Below are positions 16,726-25,121 of a stretch of 64,000 bases of DNA, piece by piece. Position 1 is the first letter of the stretch. Every line of letters starts with the position of its first letter. Source of the stretch: Marinimicrococcus sp033875255 (GTDB taxonomy: Bacteria > Pseudomonadota > Alphaproteobacteria > Geminicoccales > Geminicoccaceae); contig JAWZSN010000003.1 in NCBI GenBank assembly GCA_033875255.1, positions 186,001-250,000 on the forward strand, written 5' to 3'. The notes beneath the pieces are model-generated. The model made no database searches, was not told the origin of the DNA, and was given only the letters and a program-made list of their open reading frames with translations. The position numbers and the translations under genes are program-made.

Positions 16726-16780
16726 TTTAGCCTGCACTAAGAAGTGCCCAGAAAACTTAATAATGCCTGTCCGGCATAAG
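16726..16780 (+). promoter_or_regulatory. AT-rich control region of the mnt operon with two short inverted repeats
   Basis: TTTAG-N6-CTAAG at 16726-16741 and ATGCC-N5-GGCAT at 16763-16777 are the most conspicuous inverted repeats between the divergent decarboxylase and mntA genes. They lie 32-86 bases ahead of the mntA start, where an MntR/DtxR-type repressor would act. Neither matches a known MntR consensus exactly, so the assignment rests on position and symmetry. Confidence 0.4.
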
Positions 16781-16811
16781 CGCTGGAGGCAGACAGAAGG
16801 GGCGAACGGCG

Positions 16812-17783
16812 ATGCGCGCAGGATGGACCCGCAGGGCATGGCTCGGCATGGCGCTGGCAGCGGGGCTGGCGGCTCCTGTGGCGCCCGAGGCCGCCGAGCC
16901 GCTCAGTGCCGTCGCCACGATCGGTATGGTGGGCGATGTGGTGCGCAACGTAGGTGGCGAGCGGGTCGAGGTCACGACGCTCATGGGCGAGGGGGTCGAC
17001 CCCCATCTCTACAAGACCACGCGCACCGACATCGCGCGGATGCTCCAGGCCGACATCGTGTTCTACAACGGCCTGATGCTCGAAGGAAAAATGACCGACG
17101 CGCTGGTCCGGGTGGCCGGCGCGGGGCGGCGGGTGCACGCGGTCACCGAGCTGCTGCCCGAGAATTTTCTGCTCGAGCCGCCGGAGTTCGCCGGCGCCTT
17201 CGACCCTCATGTCTGGATGGATCCGACCGCCTGGACCCGCTCGGTCGAGGTGATCCGCGACAAGCTCGTCGAGGCCGACCCCGAGGGCGCCGAGGCCTAT
17301 CGCGCGTCGGCCGAAGCCTATGCCGGCGAGCTGCAGCGCCTCGATGCCTATGCCGAGAAGGTGCTGGAAAGCGTGCCGGAGGAGCGGCGGGTGCTGGTGA
17401 CGGCCCACGACGCCTTCAACTATTTCGGCCGCCGCTACGGGTTCCGGGTCGAGGGCATCCAGGGCCTCTCGACCGACAGCGAGGCCGGCCTGCGCCGCAT
17501 CGAGGAGCTGGTCGACCTGCTGGTCGAGCTCGAGATCCCTGCCGTGTTCATCGAATCGACCATCCCGGTGCAGACCGTGCAGGCGCTGGTCGCCGGCGCC
17601 GCGGCGCGCGGCCACGAGGTCGTGATCGGCGGCAGCCTCTTCTCCGACGCCATGGGAGCGCCCGGCAGCTACGAGGGCACCTATGTCGGGATGATCGACC
17701 ACAATGTCACCGTCATCGCGCGGGCGCTGGGCGGCAGCACGCCCGAGCGCGGCCTCAACGGCCAGCTGGCGATGCGGGAGTGA
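16812..17783 (+). CDS. mntA: Manganese ABC transporter, substrate-binding protein
   Basis: A 323-residue cluster A-I (TroA/PsaA-type) metal-binding protein with an N-terminal signal (arginine-rich start, cleavage near 'PEAAEP'). The four ligands of the PsaA/MntC-type site can be seen: His in 'VDPHLYK', His in 'FDPHVWMD', Glu in 'VFIESTIP' and Asp in 'MIDHNV'. This His-His-Glu-Asp set is that of Mn/Fe binders; zinc binders usually have a third His and a His-rich loop, which is absent here. It is the first gene of a five-gene operon that ends with an mntR-type repressor. Confidence 0.93.
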   Translation: MRAGWTRRAWLGMALAAGLAAPVAPEAAEPLSAVATIGMVGDVVRNVGGERVEVTTLMGEGVDPHLYKTTRTDIARMLQADIVFYNGLMLEGKMTDALVRVAGAGRRVHAVTELLPENFLLEPPEFAGAFDPHVWMDPTAWTRSVEVIRDKLVEADPEGAEAYRASAEAYAGELQRLDAYAEKVLESVPEERRVLVTAHDAFNYFGRRYGFRVEGIQGLSTDSEAGLRRIEELVDLLVELEIPAVFIESTIPVQTVQALVAGAAARGHEVVIGGSLFSDAMGAPGSYEGTYVGMIDHNVTVIARALGGSTPERGLNGQLAMRE

Positions 17784-17790
17784 GGCCAGC

Positions 17791-18621
17791 ATGAGCTTTC
17801 TCGCCGGCCATTCGGCCGAATCCTCCAGCCCCCTGAGCAGCCGTCCTGAGCATCGCCCCGGCAGCCCCCTGGCCGTCCACGGCGTCACCGTCGCCTACAA
17901 CAAGAAGCCGGTGCTGTGGGACGTCGAGTGGGATGCGCCGGAGGGCAGGCTCATCGCCATCGTCGGGCCCAACGGAGCGGGCAAGTCGACCCTCGTGAAG
18001 GCCTGCCTCGGCCTCGTGCCGGTGGTGAGCGGGCAGGTCGCGTTCTTCGGCAGCTCGCTGCGCCGCAGCCGGCGCCTGGTCGGCTACGTGCCGCAGCGCG
18101 GCAGCGTCGATTGGGACTTTCCGGTCTCGGCCCTCGAGGTCGTGACCATGGGGCGCTACGGCATGCTCGGGTGGTGCCGCCCGGTGACCAGGCGGCACCG
18201 CGAGGCGGCGCTGGCATGCCTCGACCAGGTCGGCATGGCCGACTATGCCGGCCGGCAGATCAGCCAGCTCTCCGGCGGCCAGCAGCAGCGGGTGTTCCTC
18301 GCCCGCGCGCTGGCCCAGGAGGCGCAGCTCTATTTCATGGACGAGCCGTTCGCCGGGGTCGATGCCGCCACCGAGCGGGCCATCGTCGACGTGCTCAAGC
18401 GCCTCAAGGAGAACGGCCGCACGGTGATCGTCGTGCACCACGACCTGCAGACGGTGCGCGACTATTTCGACGAGGTGCTGCTGCTGAACATGCGGGTGGT
18501 GGCGGCCGGTCCCGTCGACAAGGTCTTCACCGTGGAGAACCTGCGCAAGACCTACGGCGCCCGCCTGGCGCTGCTCGAGCAGGCCTCGAGCGCGCTGGCC
18601 GATCTTGCGAGGGTGTCGTGA
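17791..18621 (+). CDS. mntB: Manganese ABC transporter, ATP-binding protein
   Basis: A 276-residue ATPase of the Mn/Zn/Fe importer class. Walker A is 'GPNGAGKST', the signature is 'LSGGQQQRVFLARAL', Walker B is 'LYFMDEPFAG', and the switch histidine is in 'VIVVHHDL'. The segment 'GSVDWDFPVSALEVVTMGRYG' is typical of the Mn/Zn branch. ATG 17791 is seven bases after the mntA stop; the first ~33 residues precede the ABC core. Its TGA overlaps the GTG of the permease gene by four bases, indicating coupled translation. Confidence 0.93.
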   Translation: MSFLAGHSAESSSPLSSRPEHRPGSPLAVHGVTVAYNKKPVLWDVEWDAPEGRLIAIVGPNGAGKSTLVKACLGLVPVVSGQVAFFGSSLRRSRRLVGYVPQRGSVDWDFPVSALEVVTMGRYGMLGWCRPVTRRHREAALACLDQVGMADYAGRQISQLSGGQQQRVFLARALAQEAQLYFMDEPFAGVDAATERAIVDVLKRLKENGRTVIVVHHDLQTVRDYFDEVLLLNMRVVAAGPVDKVFTVENLRKTYGARLALLEQASSALADLARVS

Positions 18622-19973
18622 GCATCGGCCATGAGACCACCGTCTGGCCCTCCCTCGACGAGACCCTGCGCGTCCTGACCTTCCAGGGCGGCTTCAACAC
18701 CAGCGTGGTGCTGGTGGGCGTGACGCTGCTGGGCGTCGCCGCCGGGCTGGTGGGCACCTTTGCGGTGCTCCGCCGGCGCGCCCTGATGAGCGACACGCTG
18801 AGCCATGCCACCCTGCCGGGTATCACGCTTGCCTTCATCGCGGCGGTGATGCTGGGAGCAAGCGGCCGCAGCCTGCCGGTGCTGCTGGCGGGTGCCGCAC
18901 TCTCGGGCATCCTGGGCGTGCTCACCGTGCAGTTCATCTCGCGCCACACAAGGCTGCCCGAGGATGCCGCCATGGGGGCGGTGCTCTCGGTGTTCTTCGG
19001 CCTGGGCTTCGTGCTGCTCTCCTACATCCAGACCATGGCGACCGGCGAGCAGGGCGGGATCGGCAAGTTCATCTACGGCCAGACCGCCACCATGGGGGTC
19101 ACCGACGCCACGGTGATCGGCATCGTCGCGCTGGGCACGACGCTGGCCTCGCTGCTGCTCTTCAAGGAGTTCCGGCTGGTCTGCTTCGATCCCGACTACG
19201 CCACCGTTCTCGGCTGGCGGATCTCGCTGATCGACCTCGCGATGATGGCGCTGGTGGTGGCGGTGACGGTGGTCGGGCTGCGCGCGGTCGGCCTCATCCT
19301 GGTGATAGCGCTGGTCGTCATCCCGCCGGCCGCCGCCCGGTTCTGGACCGAGCGGCTTTGGGTAATGGCTGTGGTGGCAGCGTTCCTCGGCGGCCTGAGC
19401 GGCTATCTGGGTGCGGCCGCCTCGGCCCTCTTCCCACGCTTCCCGGCCGGCGGAATCATCGTGCTGGTGGCGGGCTTCTTCTTTCTTCTGAGCCTGCTCT
19501 TCGCCCCGGCGCGCGGTGTCCTCGCCGCCGGCTTCCGCCAGCTCCGGCTGCGCCGCGACATCGCCTCGCAGCATCTCCTGCGCGGCCTGTTCGAGGCCGG
19601 CGAGGCGGGCGGCGGCGAGGCGGTGCCCGCGGCAGCCCTGCGCAGCCGCGTCCACGGCCCGGCCGCCCGTCTGGCGCTCACCCGGCTGACCTGGCAGGGC
19701 CTGATCGCGCGGCGCCCCGATGGCCTCCGTCTGACGCCAAAGGGCCGCGAGGAGGCGCTGCGCATCACCCGCAATCACCGGCTGTGGGAGCAGTTCTTGA
19801 TGGCCTATGCCGATCTCGCTCCCTCGCACGTCGACCATTCGGCCGATCTGGTGGAGCACGTGCTCTCGAGCGATATGGTCCAGGAGCTGGAGCGCCAGCT
19901 CAGGGCGCGCGGCCGCCTGCCGCGCCATGCCGGCCCGCCGCCCAGCCCCCATCCGCTGGCAAGCGGCGCCTGA
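18618..19973 (+). CDS. mntC: Manganese ABC transporter permease fused to an MntR/DtxR-like C-terminal domain
   Basis: The protein has 451 residues, against about 280-300 for a usual permease. Residues ~1-300 form an ABC-3 family permease with about eight membrane helices, including 'RRRALMSDTLSHATLPGI' and 'VVIPPAAARFWTERLW'. After a short arginine-rich linker, residues ~320-440 form a winged helix ('ARLALTRLTWQGLIARRPDG') and a DtxR/MntR-type metal-binding dimerisation segment: 'NHRLWEQFL' and 'DLVEHVLSSDMVQELE', which keep the His/Glu ligand pattern. The fusion may sense cytoplasmic Mn at the transporter itself or act as a membrane-tethered regulator (inference). Start GTG 18618 overlaps the ATPase stop. 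A stand-alone MntR is encoded two genes downstream. Confidence 0.9.
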   Translation: MSIGHETTVWPSLDETLRVLTFQGGFNTSVVLVGVTLLGVAAGLVGTFAVLRRRALMSDTLSHATLPGITLAFIAAVMLGASGRSLPVLLAGAALSGILGVLTVQFISRHTRLPEDAAMGAVLSVFFGLGFVLLSYIQTMATGEQGGIGKFIYGQTATMGVTDATVIGIVALGTTLASLLLFKEFRLVCFDPDYATVLGWRISLIDLAMMALVVAVTVVGLRAVGLILVIALVVIPPAAARFWTERLWVMAVVAAFLGGLSGYLGAAASALFPRFPAGGIIVLVAGFFFLLSLLFAPARGVLAAGFRQLRLRRDIASQHLLRGLFEAGEAGGGEAVPAAALRSRVHGPAARLALTRLTWQGLIARRPDGLRLTPKGREEALRITRNHRLWEQFLMAYADLAPSHVDHSADLVEHVLSSDMVQELERQLRARGRLPRHAGPPPSPHPLASGA

Positions 19974-19985
19974 GGAGAGCCCGTC

Positions 19986-20987
19986 ATGCCGATCACCCTT
20001 GCAAGCTTCCTGCAGATCGACCTGCCGGCCATGCTGGCGGCCCTGCTCGCCACGGTGAGCTGCGGCCTGCTCGGCAACTTCCTCGTGCTGCGCCGCCAGA
20101 GCCTGATGGGCGACGCGATCAGCCACGCCGTGCTGCCGGGCATCGTCCTGGCCTTCCTGTTCTGGGGCTCGCGCGCCACCTGGCCGATGTTCTTCGGCGC
20201 GGCCTGCGCCGGTGTCCTGGCGGCAGTCATCATCGAGCTGGTCCGCCGCCTTGGCCGCCTCGATAGCGGCACGGCGATGGGCGTGGTGTTCTCGGTGTTC
20301 TTCGCAGGGGGCGTGGTGCTGATGGAGCAGGCCGCCGCGCACGCCGTCGATCTCGACGCCGACTGCGTCCTCTACGGCCAGCTCGAGGACATTCTCTGGC
20401 TCGCGCCCACCGACCTCGCCTCGCTTCTCGAGCCTGCGGTGTGGGCCGACATGCCGCGCGAGGTGACGACGCTGGCGCTGACCCTGGCGGTCGTCTCGGC
20501 CGTCGTGCTGCTGTTCTACAAGGAGCTCAAGCTCACCTCCTTCGATCCCGAGCTCGCCACCACGCTGGGCTTTCCTGCCGGCCTCTTCAACGTGCTGCTG
20601 ATGGTGCTGGTGGCGGCGGTCGCGGTGGCGGCATTCGAGGCGGTGGGCTCGATCCTGGTGATCGCCATGTTCATCTGCCCGGCTGCCGCCGCGCGCCTGT
20701 TCACCGACCGGCTCGGCCGACAGATCTGGCTGAGCCTGGGCTTCGCCGTGGTGGCGGCCCTGGGCGGCTACCTGCTCGCCGCCTCGGCGCCGCTCTGGGC
20801 GGGTGTGCCGAGCGCCCTCGCGGCCAGCGGCATGATCGCCGTGGTCGCAGGGGCGCTGCTCGGCGTTGCCGTCCTGTTCGCGCCCCGCTACGGTGCCCTG
20901 GCGCGGGCCATGCGCCCGAGCGAGCTGGCCGAGGCGCGCGAGCGTGCTGCAGCCGAGCCGCTCGCCACCAATCTCTCCAACCGTTGA
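19986..20987 (+). CDS. mntD: Manganese ABC transporter, second permease
   Basis: A 333-residue ABC-3 family permease with about eight hydrophobic helices. It resembles the N-terminal part of the preceding protein: 'LVLRRQSLMGDAISHAVLPG', 'KELKLTSFDPELATTLGFP' and 'ICPAAAARLFTDRL'. It lacks the extra C-terminal regulatory domain and ends in a short hydrophilic tail. Together the two permeases should form the heterodimeric channel of the importer. It starts 12 bases after the fusion gene and is followed by mntR after eight bases. Confidence 0.92.
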   Translation: MPITLASFLQIDLPAMLAALLATVSCGLLGNFLVLRRQSLMGDAISHAVLPGIVLAFLFWGSRATWPMFFGAACAGVLAAVIIELVRRLGRLDSGTAMGVVFSVFFAGGVVLMEQAAAHAVDLDADCVLYGQLEDILWLAPTDLASLLEPAVWADMPREVTTLALTLAVVSAVVLLFYKELKLTSFDPELATTLGFPAGLFNVLLMVLVAAVAVAAFEAVGSILVIAMFICPAAAARLFTDRLGRQIWLSLGFAVVAALGGYLLAASAPLWAGVPSALAASGMIAVVAGALLGVAVLFAPRYGALARAMRPSELAEARERAAAEPLATNLSNR

Positions 20988-20995
20988 GTTCGCCC

Positions 20996-21475
20996 GTGAG
21001 CCGCGCCGTCCCCAAGCTAGCCGACGCCGACCTGCAGGCTGCCCGGTTCGAGCGTATCCGCGACGATCATCGCACCGAGATCGCCGAGGATTATGTCGAG
21101 CTGATCGCCGACCTGATCGAGGCCACCGGCGAGGCGCGCGGCGTCGATCTGGCAGGCCGTCTCGGCGTGGCCAATGCCACGGTGAACAATGCCGTGGCCC
21201 GCCTGCAGCGCGACGGCCTGGTGCGCTCCGAGCCATACCGGTCGATCTTTTTGACCGAGAAGGGCTGGGAGCTGGCGCGCTACTGCCGCCGCCGCCACCG
21301 CATCGTGCTGGACTTCCTCCATGCGATCGGGGTGTGCCCGACGACGGCGGCGATCGACGCGGAGGGCATCGAGCACCATGTGAGCCCCGAGACCCTGGAG
21401 GCCCTCGAGCGGGTCATTTCCCTCGATCTCGCCGGCCGGGGCCTGCTCGACGAGCGCACCGGCCCGACCCGCTGA
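20996..21475 (+). CDS. mntR: Manganese-responsive transcriptional repressor MntR
   Basis: A 159-residue DtxR-family regulator. The winged helix is 'DLAGRLGVANATVNNAVARL' and following residues. The metal site of the MntR subgroup is complete: Asp and Glu in 'EDYVELI', His in 'RRHRIVLDFL', and Glu/Glu/His in 'DAEGIEHHVS' (compare D8, E11, H77, E99, E102, H103 of Bacillus MntR). It should repress Mn uptake when cytoplasmic Mn is sufficient, so the operon is expected to be autoregulated; candidate operators lie before mntA. GTG 20996 is the start that gives the normal family length; the open frame upstream overlaps mntD. Confidence 0.93.
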   Translation: MSRAVPKLADADLQAARFERIRDDHRTEIAEDYVELIADLIEATGEARGVDLAGRLGVANATVNNAVARLQRDGLVRSEPYRSIFLTEKGWELARYCRRRHRIVLDFLHAIGVCPTTAAIDAEGIEHHVSPETLEALERVISLDLAGRGLLDERTGPTR

Positions 21476-21604
21476 GAACCGGCCGCGTCGGCCGGGCCCA
21501 GCGGCGCGCTCGCCGCAGCCTCGTCGGCACGGTCCTGCTCCGCTGCCCGGCGCCGTCGCCTCTGCCCGGTCCCCGCGCCGTGCTCCAGAAGGAGCGGAGC
21601 GGGC

Positions 21605-21871
21605 CTAGCCCTGGGCGCGGACATCCCACGCAAGTGCCAGGACGCGGCGTGGCACGGGAGCCGGTGCTGCCTGCTTCGGCCGCTCGATGCGGTCGCCGGC
21701 CGCTGCACGGCGCCGGCGCTTGCGCTCCAGCTCGCTCACCAGCAGCAGCGCCCTCGTGTCGATGCTGGGCTCCCTGGTCACGATCATGTCGTTGGCGATA
21801 GCCGCCCTGTGGCGCAGGAGTCGCAGGACATCGGGCGCCGCCGCCCGTGTGTGCTCGTCTATGATGATCAT
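21605..21871 (-). CDS. Small hypothetical protein (88 aa)
   Basis: An 88-residue reading frame from ATG 21871 with a purine-rich GGAAGAG about eight bases upstream. The product begins 'MIIIDEHTRAAAPDVLRLL', has a central helix with 'SELERKRRRR', and ends in a basic, proline-containing tail. No signal peptide or membrane helix is seen. I do not recognise a family. It is convergent with mntR and divergent from the small gene at 22136. Confidence 0.5.
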   Translation of the reverse strand: MIIIDEHTRAAAPDVLRLLRHRAAIANDMIVTREPSIDTRALLLVSELERKRRRRAAAGDRIERPKQAAPAPVPRRVLALAWDVRAQG

Positions 21872-22135
21872 CGTGCCGTCTCTTCCCCCAGCAGCCGCCC
21901 GGCGGCGCGTTTGCCGGCCATCGACCGTACCCGCCTTTTGCTTTTGATGCCGAGCGGACTGGAAACCGGCGACCACCGCAAAGGTTGCCTCTGCACAACG
22001 GGCCACTCCACGCTCACGCGAGGATACTGTGACATTTCCGTCATAGTCCGGGGCGACCGGGGCGAGCCACGGACTGAGCGCAGAGGCGACGCGTCAGTGG
22101 GGCAACCAGAACCGTTTGGCCTTTGGGGGACGGAC

Positions 22136-22372
22136 ATGACCGAGGCGAAGGAGGGCAGCAATCTCGCTGCCGACGCCGAGATTCTCTGGCTGAGCCAGCA
22201 ACTCGCCGCCCAGGACGACCCGCACGACCGGGCTTTGGCCCTGTGCTGTCTCGAGGAACTGGCCCGCGAGGCACCCCCCGTCGTCGCGCGACGCGCTGCG
22301 GGCGTCCTCGCTGCGAGCTTCGGCATCGACACCCGCGAGCTGCCGCCCCGACTCCCCGCGGCCCGGCGCTGA
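22136..22372 (+). CDS. Small hypothetical protein (78 aa)
   Basis: A 78-residue, mostly helical cytoplasmic protein with GGGGGA about six bases before ATG 22136, a good ribosome site. The sequence is rich in Ala, Leu and acidic residues ('AEILWLSQQLAAQDDPHDRA', 'CCLEELAREAPPVVARR'). No recognised motif. The reading frame stays open upstream, but this start has the only clear Shine-Dalgarno. It may be regulatory, since small acidic helical proteins often are, but nothing in the sequence proves that. Confidence 0.5.
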   Translation: MTEAKEGSNLAADAEILWLSQQLAAQDDPHDRALALCCLEELAREAPPVVARRAAGVLAASFGIDTRELPPRLPAARR

Positions 22373-22445
22373 CATCCGGCATCAGCTTGCCGCAAGGGCC
22401 GAACGGGCCGACGCGGCCTGCGGTCCGGGCAGATCGGAAGGCGCC

Positions 22446-23048
22446 CTAAAAGCCCACACCCACGCCGACCCCGCTGCTGCCGCCCGAGCCGATGCCGACG
22501 CCCAGCGAGACTCCCGGATAGAGCCCGCCATAACCGCCGCGGCCGCCGGGGAACAGGCGGCCCAAGGTGGCGTCGAGGAGATCGGCGACACCGGCCTTGC
22601 CCGAGCGGGCGGCGGTGCCGATGGCGTCGGCCACCGGTGTGGGACCGTCGCAGAAGATCGCATGCAGCCGGACGGGCCCTGTCGGCGAAGCCGGCGTGCC
22701 GTCGCTGCTGCCGGCGCAGGCGGCCCCGGGACTGGCCGGCACGGCGGCAAAGCGCAGGGCCAGGTGCGCGCCCTCGCCGCCGCCGGGGGCGGCCACGAAG
22801 CGGGCGTTCGACCAGCCCACCGCTTCCTCGGCGAGGCGCACCAGCTCGCTCTCGCCGCCGGCAAGCGCGACAGGCACCGCATCGACGTCGAGCGGCACCG
22901 GGCCGTCGGCGGCCTGCAGCACGAGGAGCCGGCGGGCCTCGCCGAAGGTACCGTGGGCGCCGGTCGCGACCTCGGCGCGCGGACCGCAGGCGGCGACGGC
23001 GAGCGGGGCTGCCATGGCCAGCAGGAAGGGGAGGCAGGAGCGGGGCAT
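22446..23048 (-). CDS. Hypothetical lipoprotein with glycine-rich C terminus
   Basis: A 200-residue predicted lipoprotein: signal 'MPRSCLPFLLAMAAPLAVAA' followed by Cys. The body contains a domain resembling small secreted lipoproteins ('SELVRLAEEAVGWSNARFVA', 'LHAIFCDGPTPVADAIGTA') and two further cysteines that could form a disulfide. The last ~40 residues are an alternating Gly/Val stretch ending in Phe ('GVSLGVGIGSGGSSGVGVGV', then GF), which resembles outer-membrane beta-strand or glycine-zipper tails. Function unknown. It is divergent from the peptide transporter operon. Confidence 0.65.
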   Translation of the reverse strand: MPRSCLPFLLAMAAPLAVAACGPRAEVATGAHGTFGEARRLLVLQAADGPVPLDVDAVPVALAGGESELVRLAEEAVGWSNARFVAAPGGGEGAHLALRFAAVPASPGAACAGSSDGTPASPTGPVRLHAIFCDGPTPVADAIGTAARSGKAGVADLLDATLGRLFPGGRGGYGGLYPGVSLGVGIGSGGSSGVGVGVGF

Positions 23049-23178
23049 CGGGGCGTCTCCGCGGACATGCAGGGAATCGCCTATCTAGCATTCTTCCCGG
23101 TTGTGACGAGCGCCGCCGGCAGGCTACGTATGGATGACTGGCGACAATGCCGCTCAGGGTACGGAGAAGGGAGGCGTC

Positions 23179-24189
23179 TTGGTTCGCTTTCTTCTCGCGA
23201 GGCTGGGAGTCCTCGTGCCGACCTTCGTCGGCGTGACCTTCGTCGCCTTCGTGCTGATCCGCCTGGTGCCGGGCGATCCCATCGAGATGCTCGCCGGCGA
23301 GCGCGGCATCGGCGCCGAGCGCCACGCCGAGCTGATGGCCCAGTACGGGTTCGACCGCCCGCTCTGGTACCAGTACGGCAGCTTTCTCGTGAACGTGCTG
23401 CAGGGCGATCTCGGCCAGTCGCTGGTGACGCGTCGTCCGGTGCTGGCGGAGTTTCTCGCCCTCTTTCCGGCCACCGTAGAGCTGTCGCTGCTGGCGATGC
23501 TGTTTGCCGTGCTGGTCGGGCTACCGGCGGGCGTGCTGGCTGCGGTGCGCCGCGGCAGCTTCCTCGACCACGCCGTGATGGGCGCCTCGCTGACCGGCTA
23601 CTCGATGCCGATCTTCTGGTGGGCGCTGCTGCTGATCATCCTTTTCTCCGGCATGCTGCAGTGGACGCCGGTCTCGGGGCGCATCGACCTGCTCTACTTC
23701 TTCGAGCCGGTCACCGGATTCATGCTGGTCGACAGCCTCCTCGCCGACGAGCCGGGCGCGTTCGCCTCGGCGCTGCGCCATCTCGTGCTGCCCGCGGTGG
23801 TGCTGGGCACCATCCCGATGGCGGTGATCGCCCGGCAGACCCGGTCGGCGATGCTCGAGGTGCTGGGCGAGGACTATGTCCGCACTGCCCGCGCCAAGGG
23901 GCTGGCGCCGCGCCGCGTGGTCGGGCTGCATGCGCTCAGGAACGCGCTCATCCCGGTGGTCACGGTGATCGGCCTGCAGGTCGGGCTGCTGTTCTCGGGC
24001 GCGATCCTCACCGAGACCATCTTCGCTTGGCCTGGCGTGGGCAAGTGGCTGATCGACAGCATTGCCCGGCGCGACTACCCGTCGGTGCAGGGCGGCATCG
24101 TGCTGATCGCCGGTGTGGTGATGCTCGTGAACCTTCTGGTCGACCTGCTCTACGGGCTGGTCAATCCGCGCATCCGGCACGCCCGATGA
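23179..24189 (+). CDS. Peptide/nickel-type ABC transporter permease (DppB-like)
   Basis: A 336-residue inner-membrane permease of the DppB/OppB/NikB class, with about six helices. It shows the family start 'VRFLLARLGVLVPTFVGVTF', 'LIRLVPGDPIEMLAGE' and the ATPase-contacting EAA-like loop 'EVLGEDYVRTARAKGL'. I prefer TTG 23179 because GGGAGG at 23170-23175 lies just ahead and the product then begins like its homologues; ATG 23134 would add 15 residues. This is the first gene of a four-gene dppBCDF-like operon. No periplasmic binding protein is encoded in the window, so substrate type is unclear. Confidence 0.9.
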   Translation: MVRFLLARLGVLVPTFVGVTFVAFVLIRLVPGDPIEMLAGERGIGAERHAELMAQYGFDRPLWYQYGSFLVNVLQGDLGQSLVTRRPVLAEFLALFPATVELSLLAMLFAVLVGLPAGVLAAVRRGSFLDHAVMGASLTGYSMPIFWWALLLIILFSGMLQWTPVSGRIDLLYFFEPVTGFMLVDSLLADEPGAFASALRHLVLPAVVLGTIPMAVIARQTRSAMLEVLGEDYVRTARAKGLAPRRVVGLHALRNALIPVVTVIGLQVGLLFSGAILTETIFAWPGVGKWLIDSIARRDYPSVQGGIVLIAGVVMLVNLLVDLLYGLVNPRIRHAR

Positions 24190-24214
24190 GCGAGAATCCC
24201 GGGAGGGCACGGCC

Positions 24215-25117
24215 ATGCCGGCAGAGCTGACCGAAGCGGCCAACGGGGTCAGGCAGCCCGGCCCGCTTCTCGAGTTCTGGCACTATTTCCGCGAGAACCG
24301 CGGCTCGGTCGCGGGGCTCGTCGTCATCTGCATCGTCGTTCTGGCGGCGATCCTCGCCGACCTCATCGCCCCCTACGGGCCGGCCGAGCAGTTCCGCGAG
24401 CACTTCCTCGCGCCGCCGGTCTGGATGGAGGGCGGCTCGTGGCAGTTCGTGCTGGGCACCGACGCGGTCGGCCGCGACATCCTCTCGCGGATCATCCACG
24501 GCTCGCGCTTCTCGCTGGTGATCGGCCTGATCGTGGTCTCGCTCTCGCTCGCCGCCGGCGTGGTGATCGGGCTCGTCGCGGGCTTCTTCCGCGGCTGGAC
24601 CGAGACCATGATCATGCGGCTCATGGACATCATCCTGGCGATGCCGAGCCTGCTGCTCGCCATCGTCATCGTGGCGATCCTCGGGCCGGGCCTGGTCAAC
24701 GCGATGATCGCGGTGGCGATCACCTACCTGCCCCACTATGTGCGCCTCACCCGCGCCTCGGTGATCGCCGAGACCTCGCGCGACTATGTGGTGGCGAGCC
24801 GCGTGGCGGGGGCCGGGCTGGGGCGGCTGATGTTCGTTACCGTGCTGCCCAACTGCATGGCGCCGCTCATCGTCCAGGCGACGCTGGGCTTCTCCAACGC
24901 CATCCTCGACGCGGCGGCGCTGGGCTTTCTCGGGCTGGGCGCGCAGCCGCCCACCCCGGAGTGGGGCACCATGCTGGCCGATGCCCGCGAGTTCGTGCTG
25001 CGTGCCTGGTGGGTGGTGACTTTCCCCGGCCTCGCCATCCTCATCACGGTGCTGGCCTTCAACCTCATGGGCGACGGCCTGCGCGACGCCCTCGACCCGA
25101 AGCTCAAGCGGAGCTGA
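24215..25117 (+). CDS. Peptide/nickel-type ABC transporter permease (DppC-like)
   Basis: A 300-residue second permease of the operon. A cytoplasmic N terminus and first helix are followed by the DppC signature '[19 protein letters not shown]', the EAA-like loop '[16 protein letters not shown]' and the conserved '[20 protein letters not shown]'. It pairs with the DppB-like protein in the membrane. It starts 25 bases after dppB and ends four bases before the first ATPase gene. Confidence 0.92.
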   Translation: MPAELTEAANGVRQPGPLLEFWHYFRENRGSVAGLVVICIVVLAAILADLIAPYGPAEQFREHFLAPPVWMEGGSWQFVLGTDAVGRDILSRIIHGSRFSLVIGLIVVSLSLAAGVVIGLVAGFFRGWTETMIMRLMDIILAMPSLLLAIVIVAILGPGLVNAMIAVAITYLPHYVRLTRASVIAETSRDYVVASRVAGAGLGRLMFVTVLPNCMAPLIVQATLGFSNAILDAAALGFLGLGAQPPTPEWGTMLADAREFVLRAWWVVTFPGLAILITVLAFNLMGDGLRDALDPKLKRS

Positions 25118-25121
25118 CGGC

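Noticed and set aside
21479..21495. Terminator after mntR
   Set aside because: CCGGCC/GGCCGG can form a 6-bp stem but no T run follows; too weak to call.
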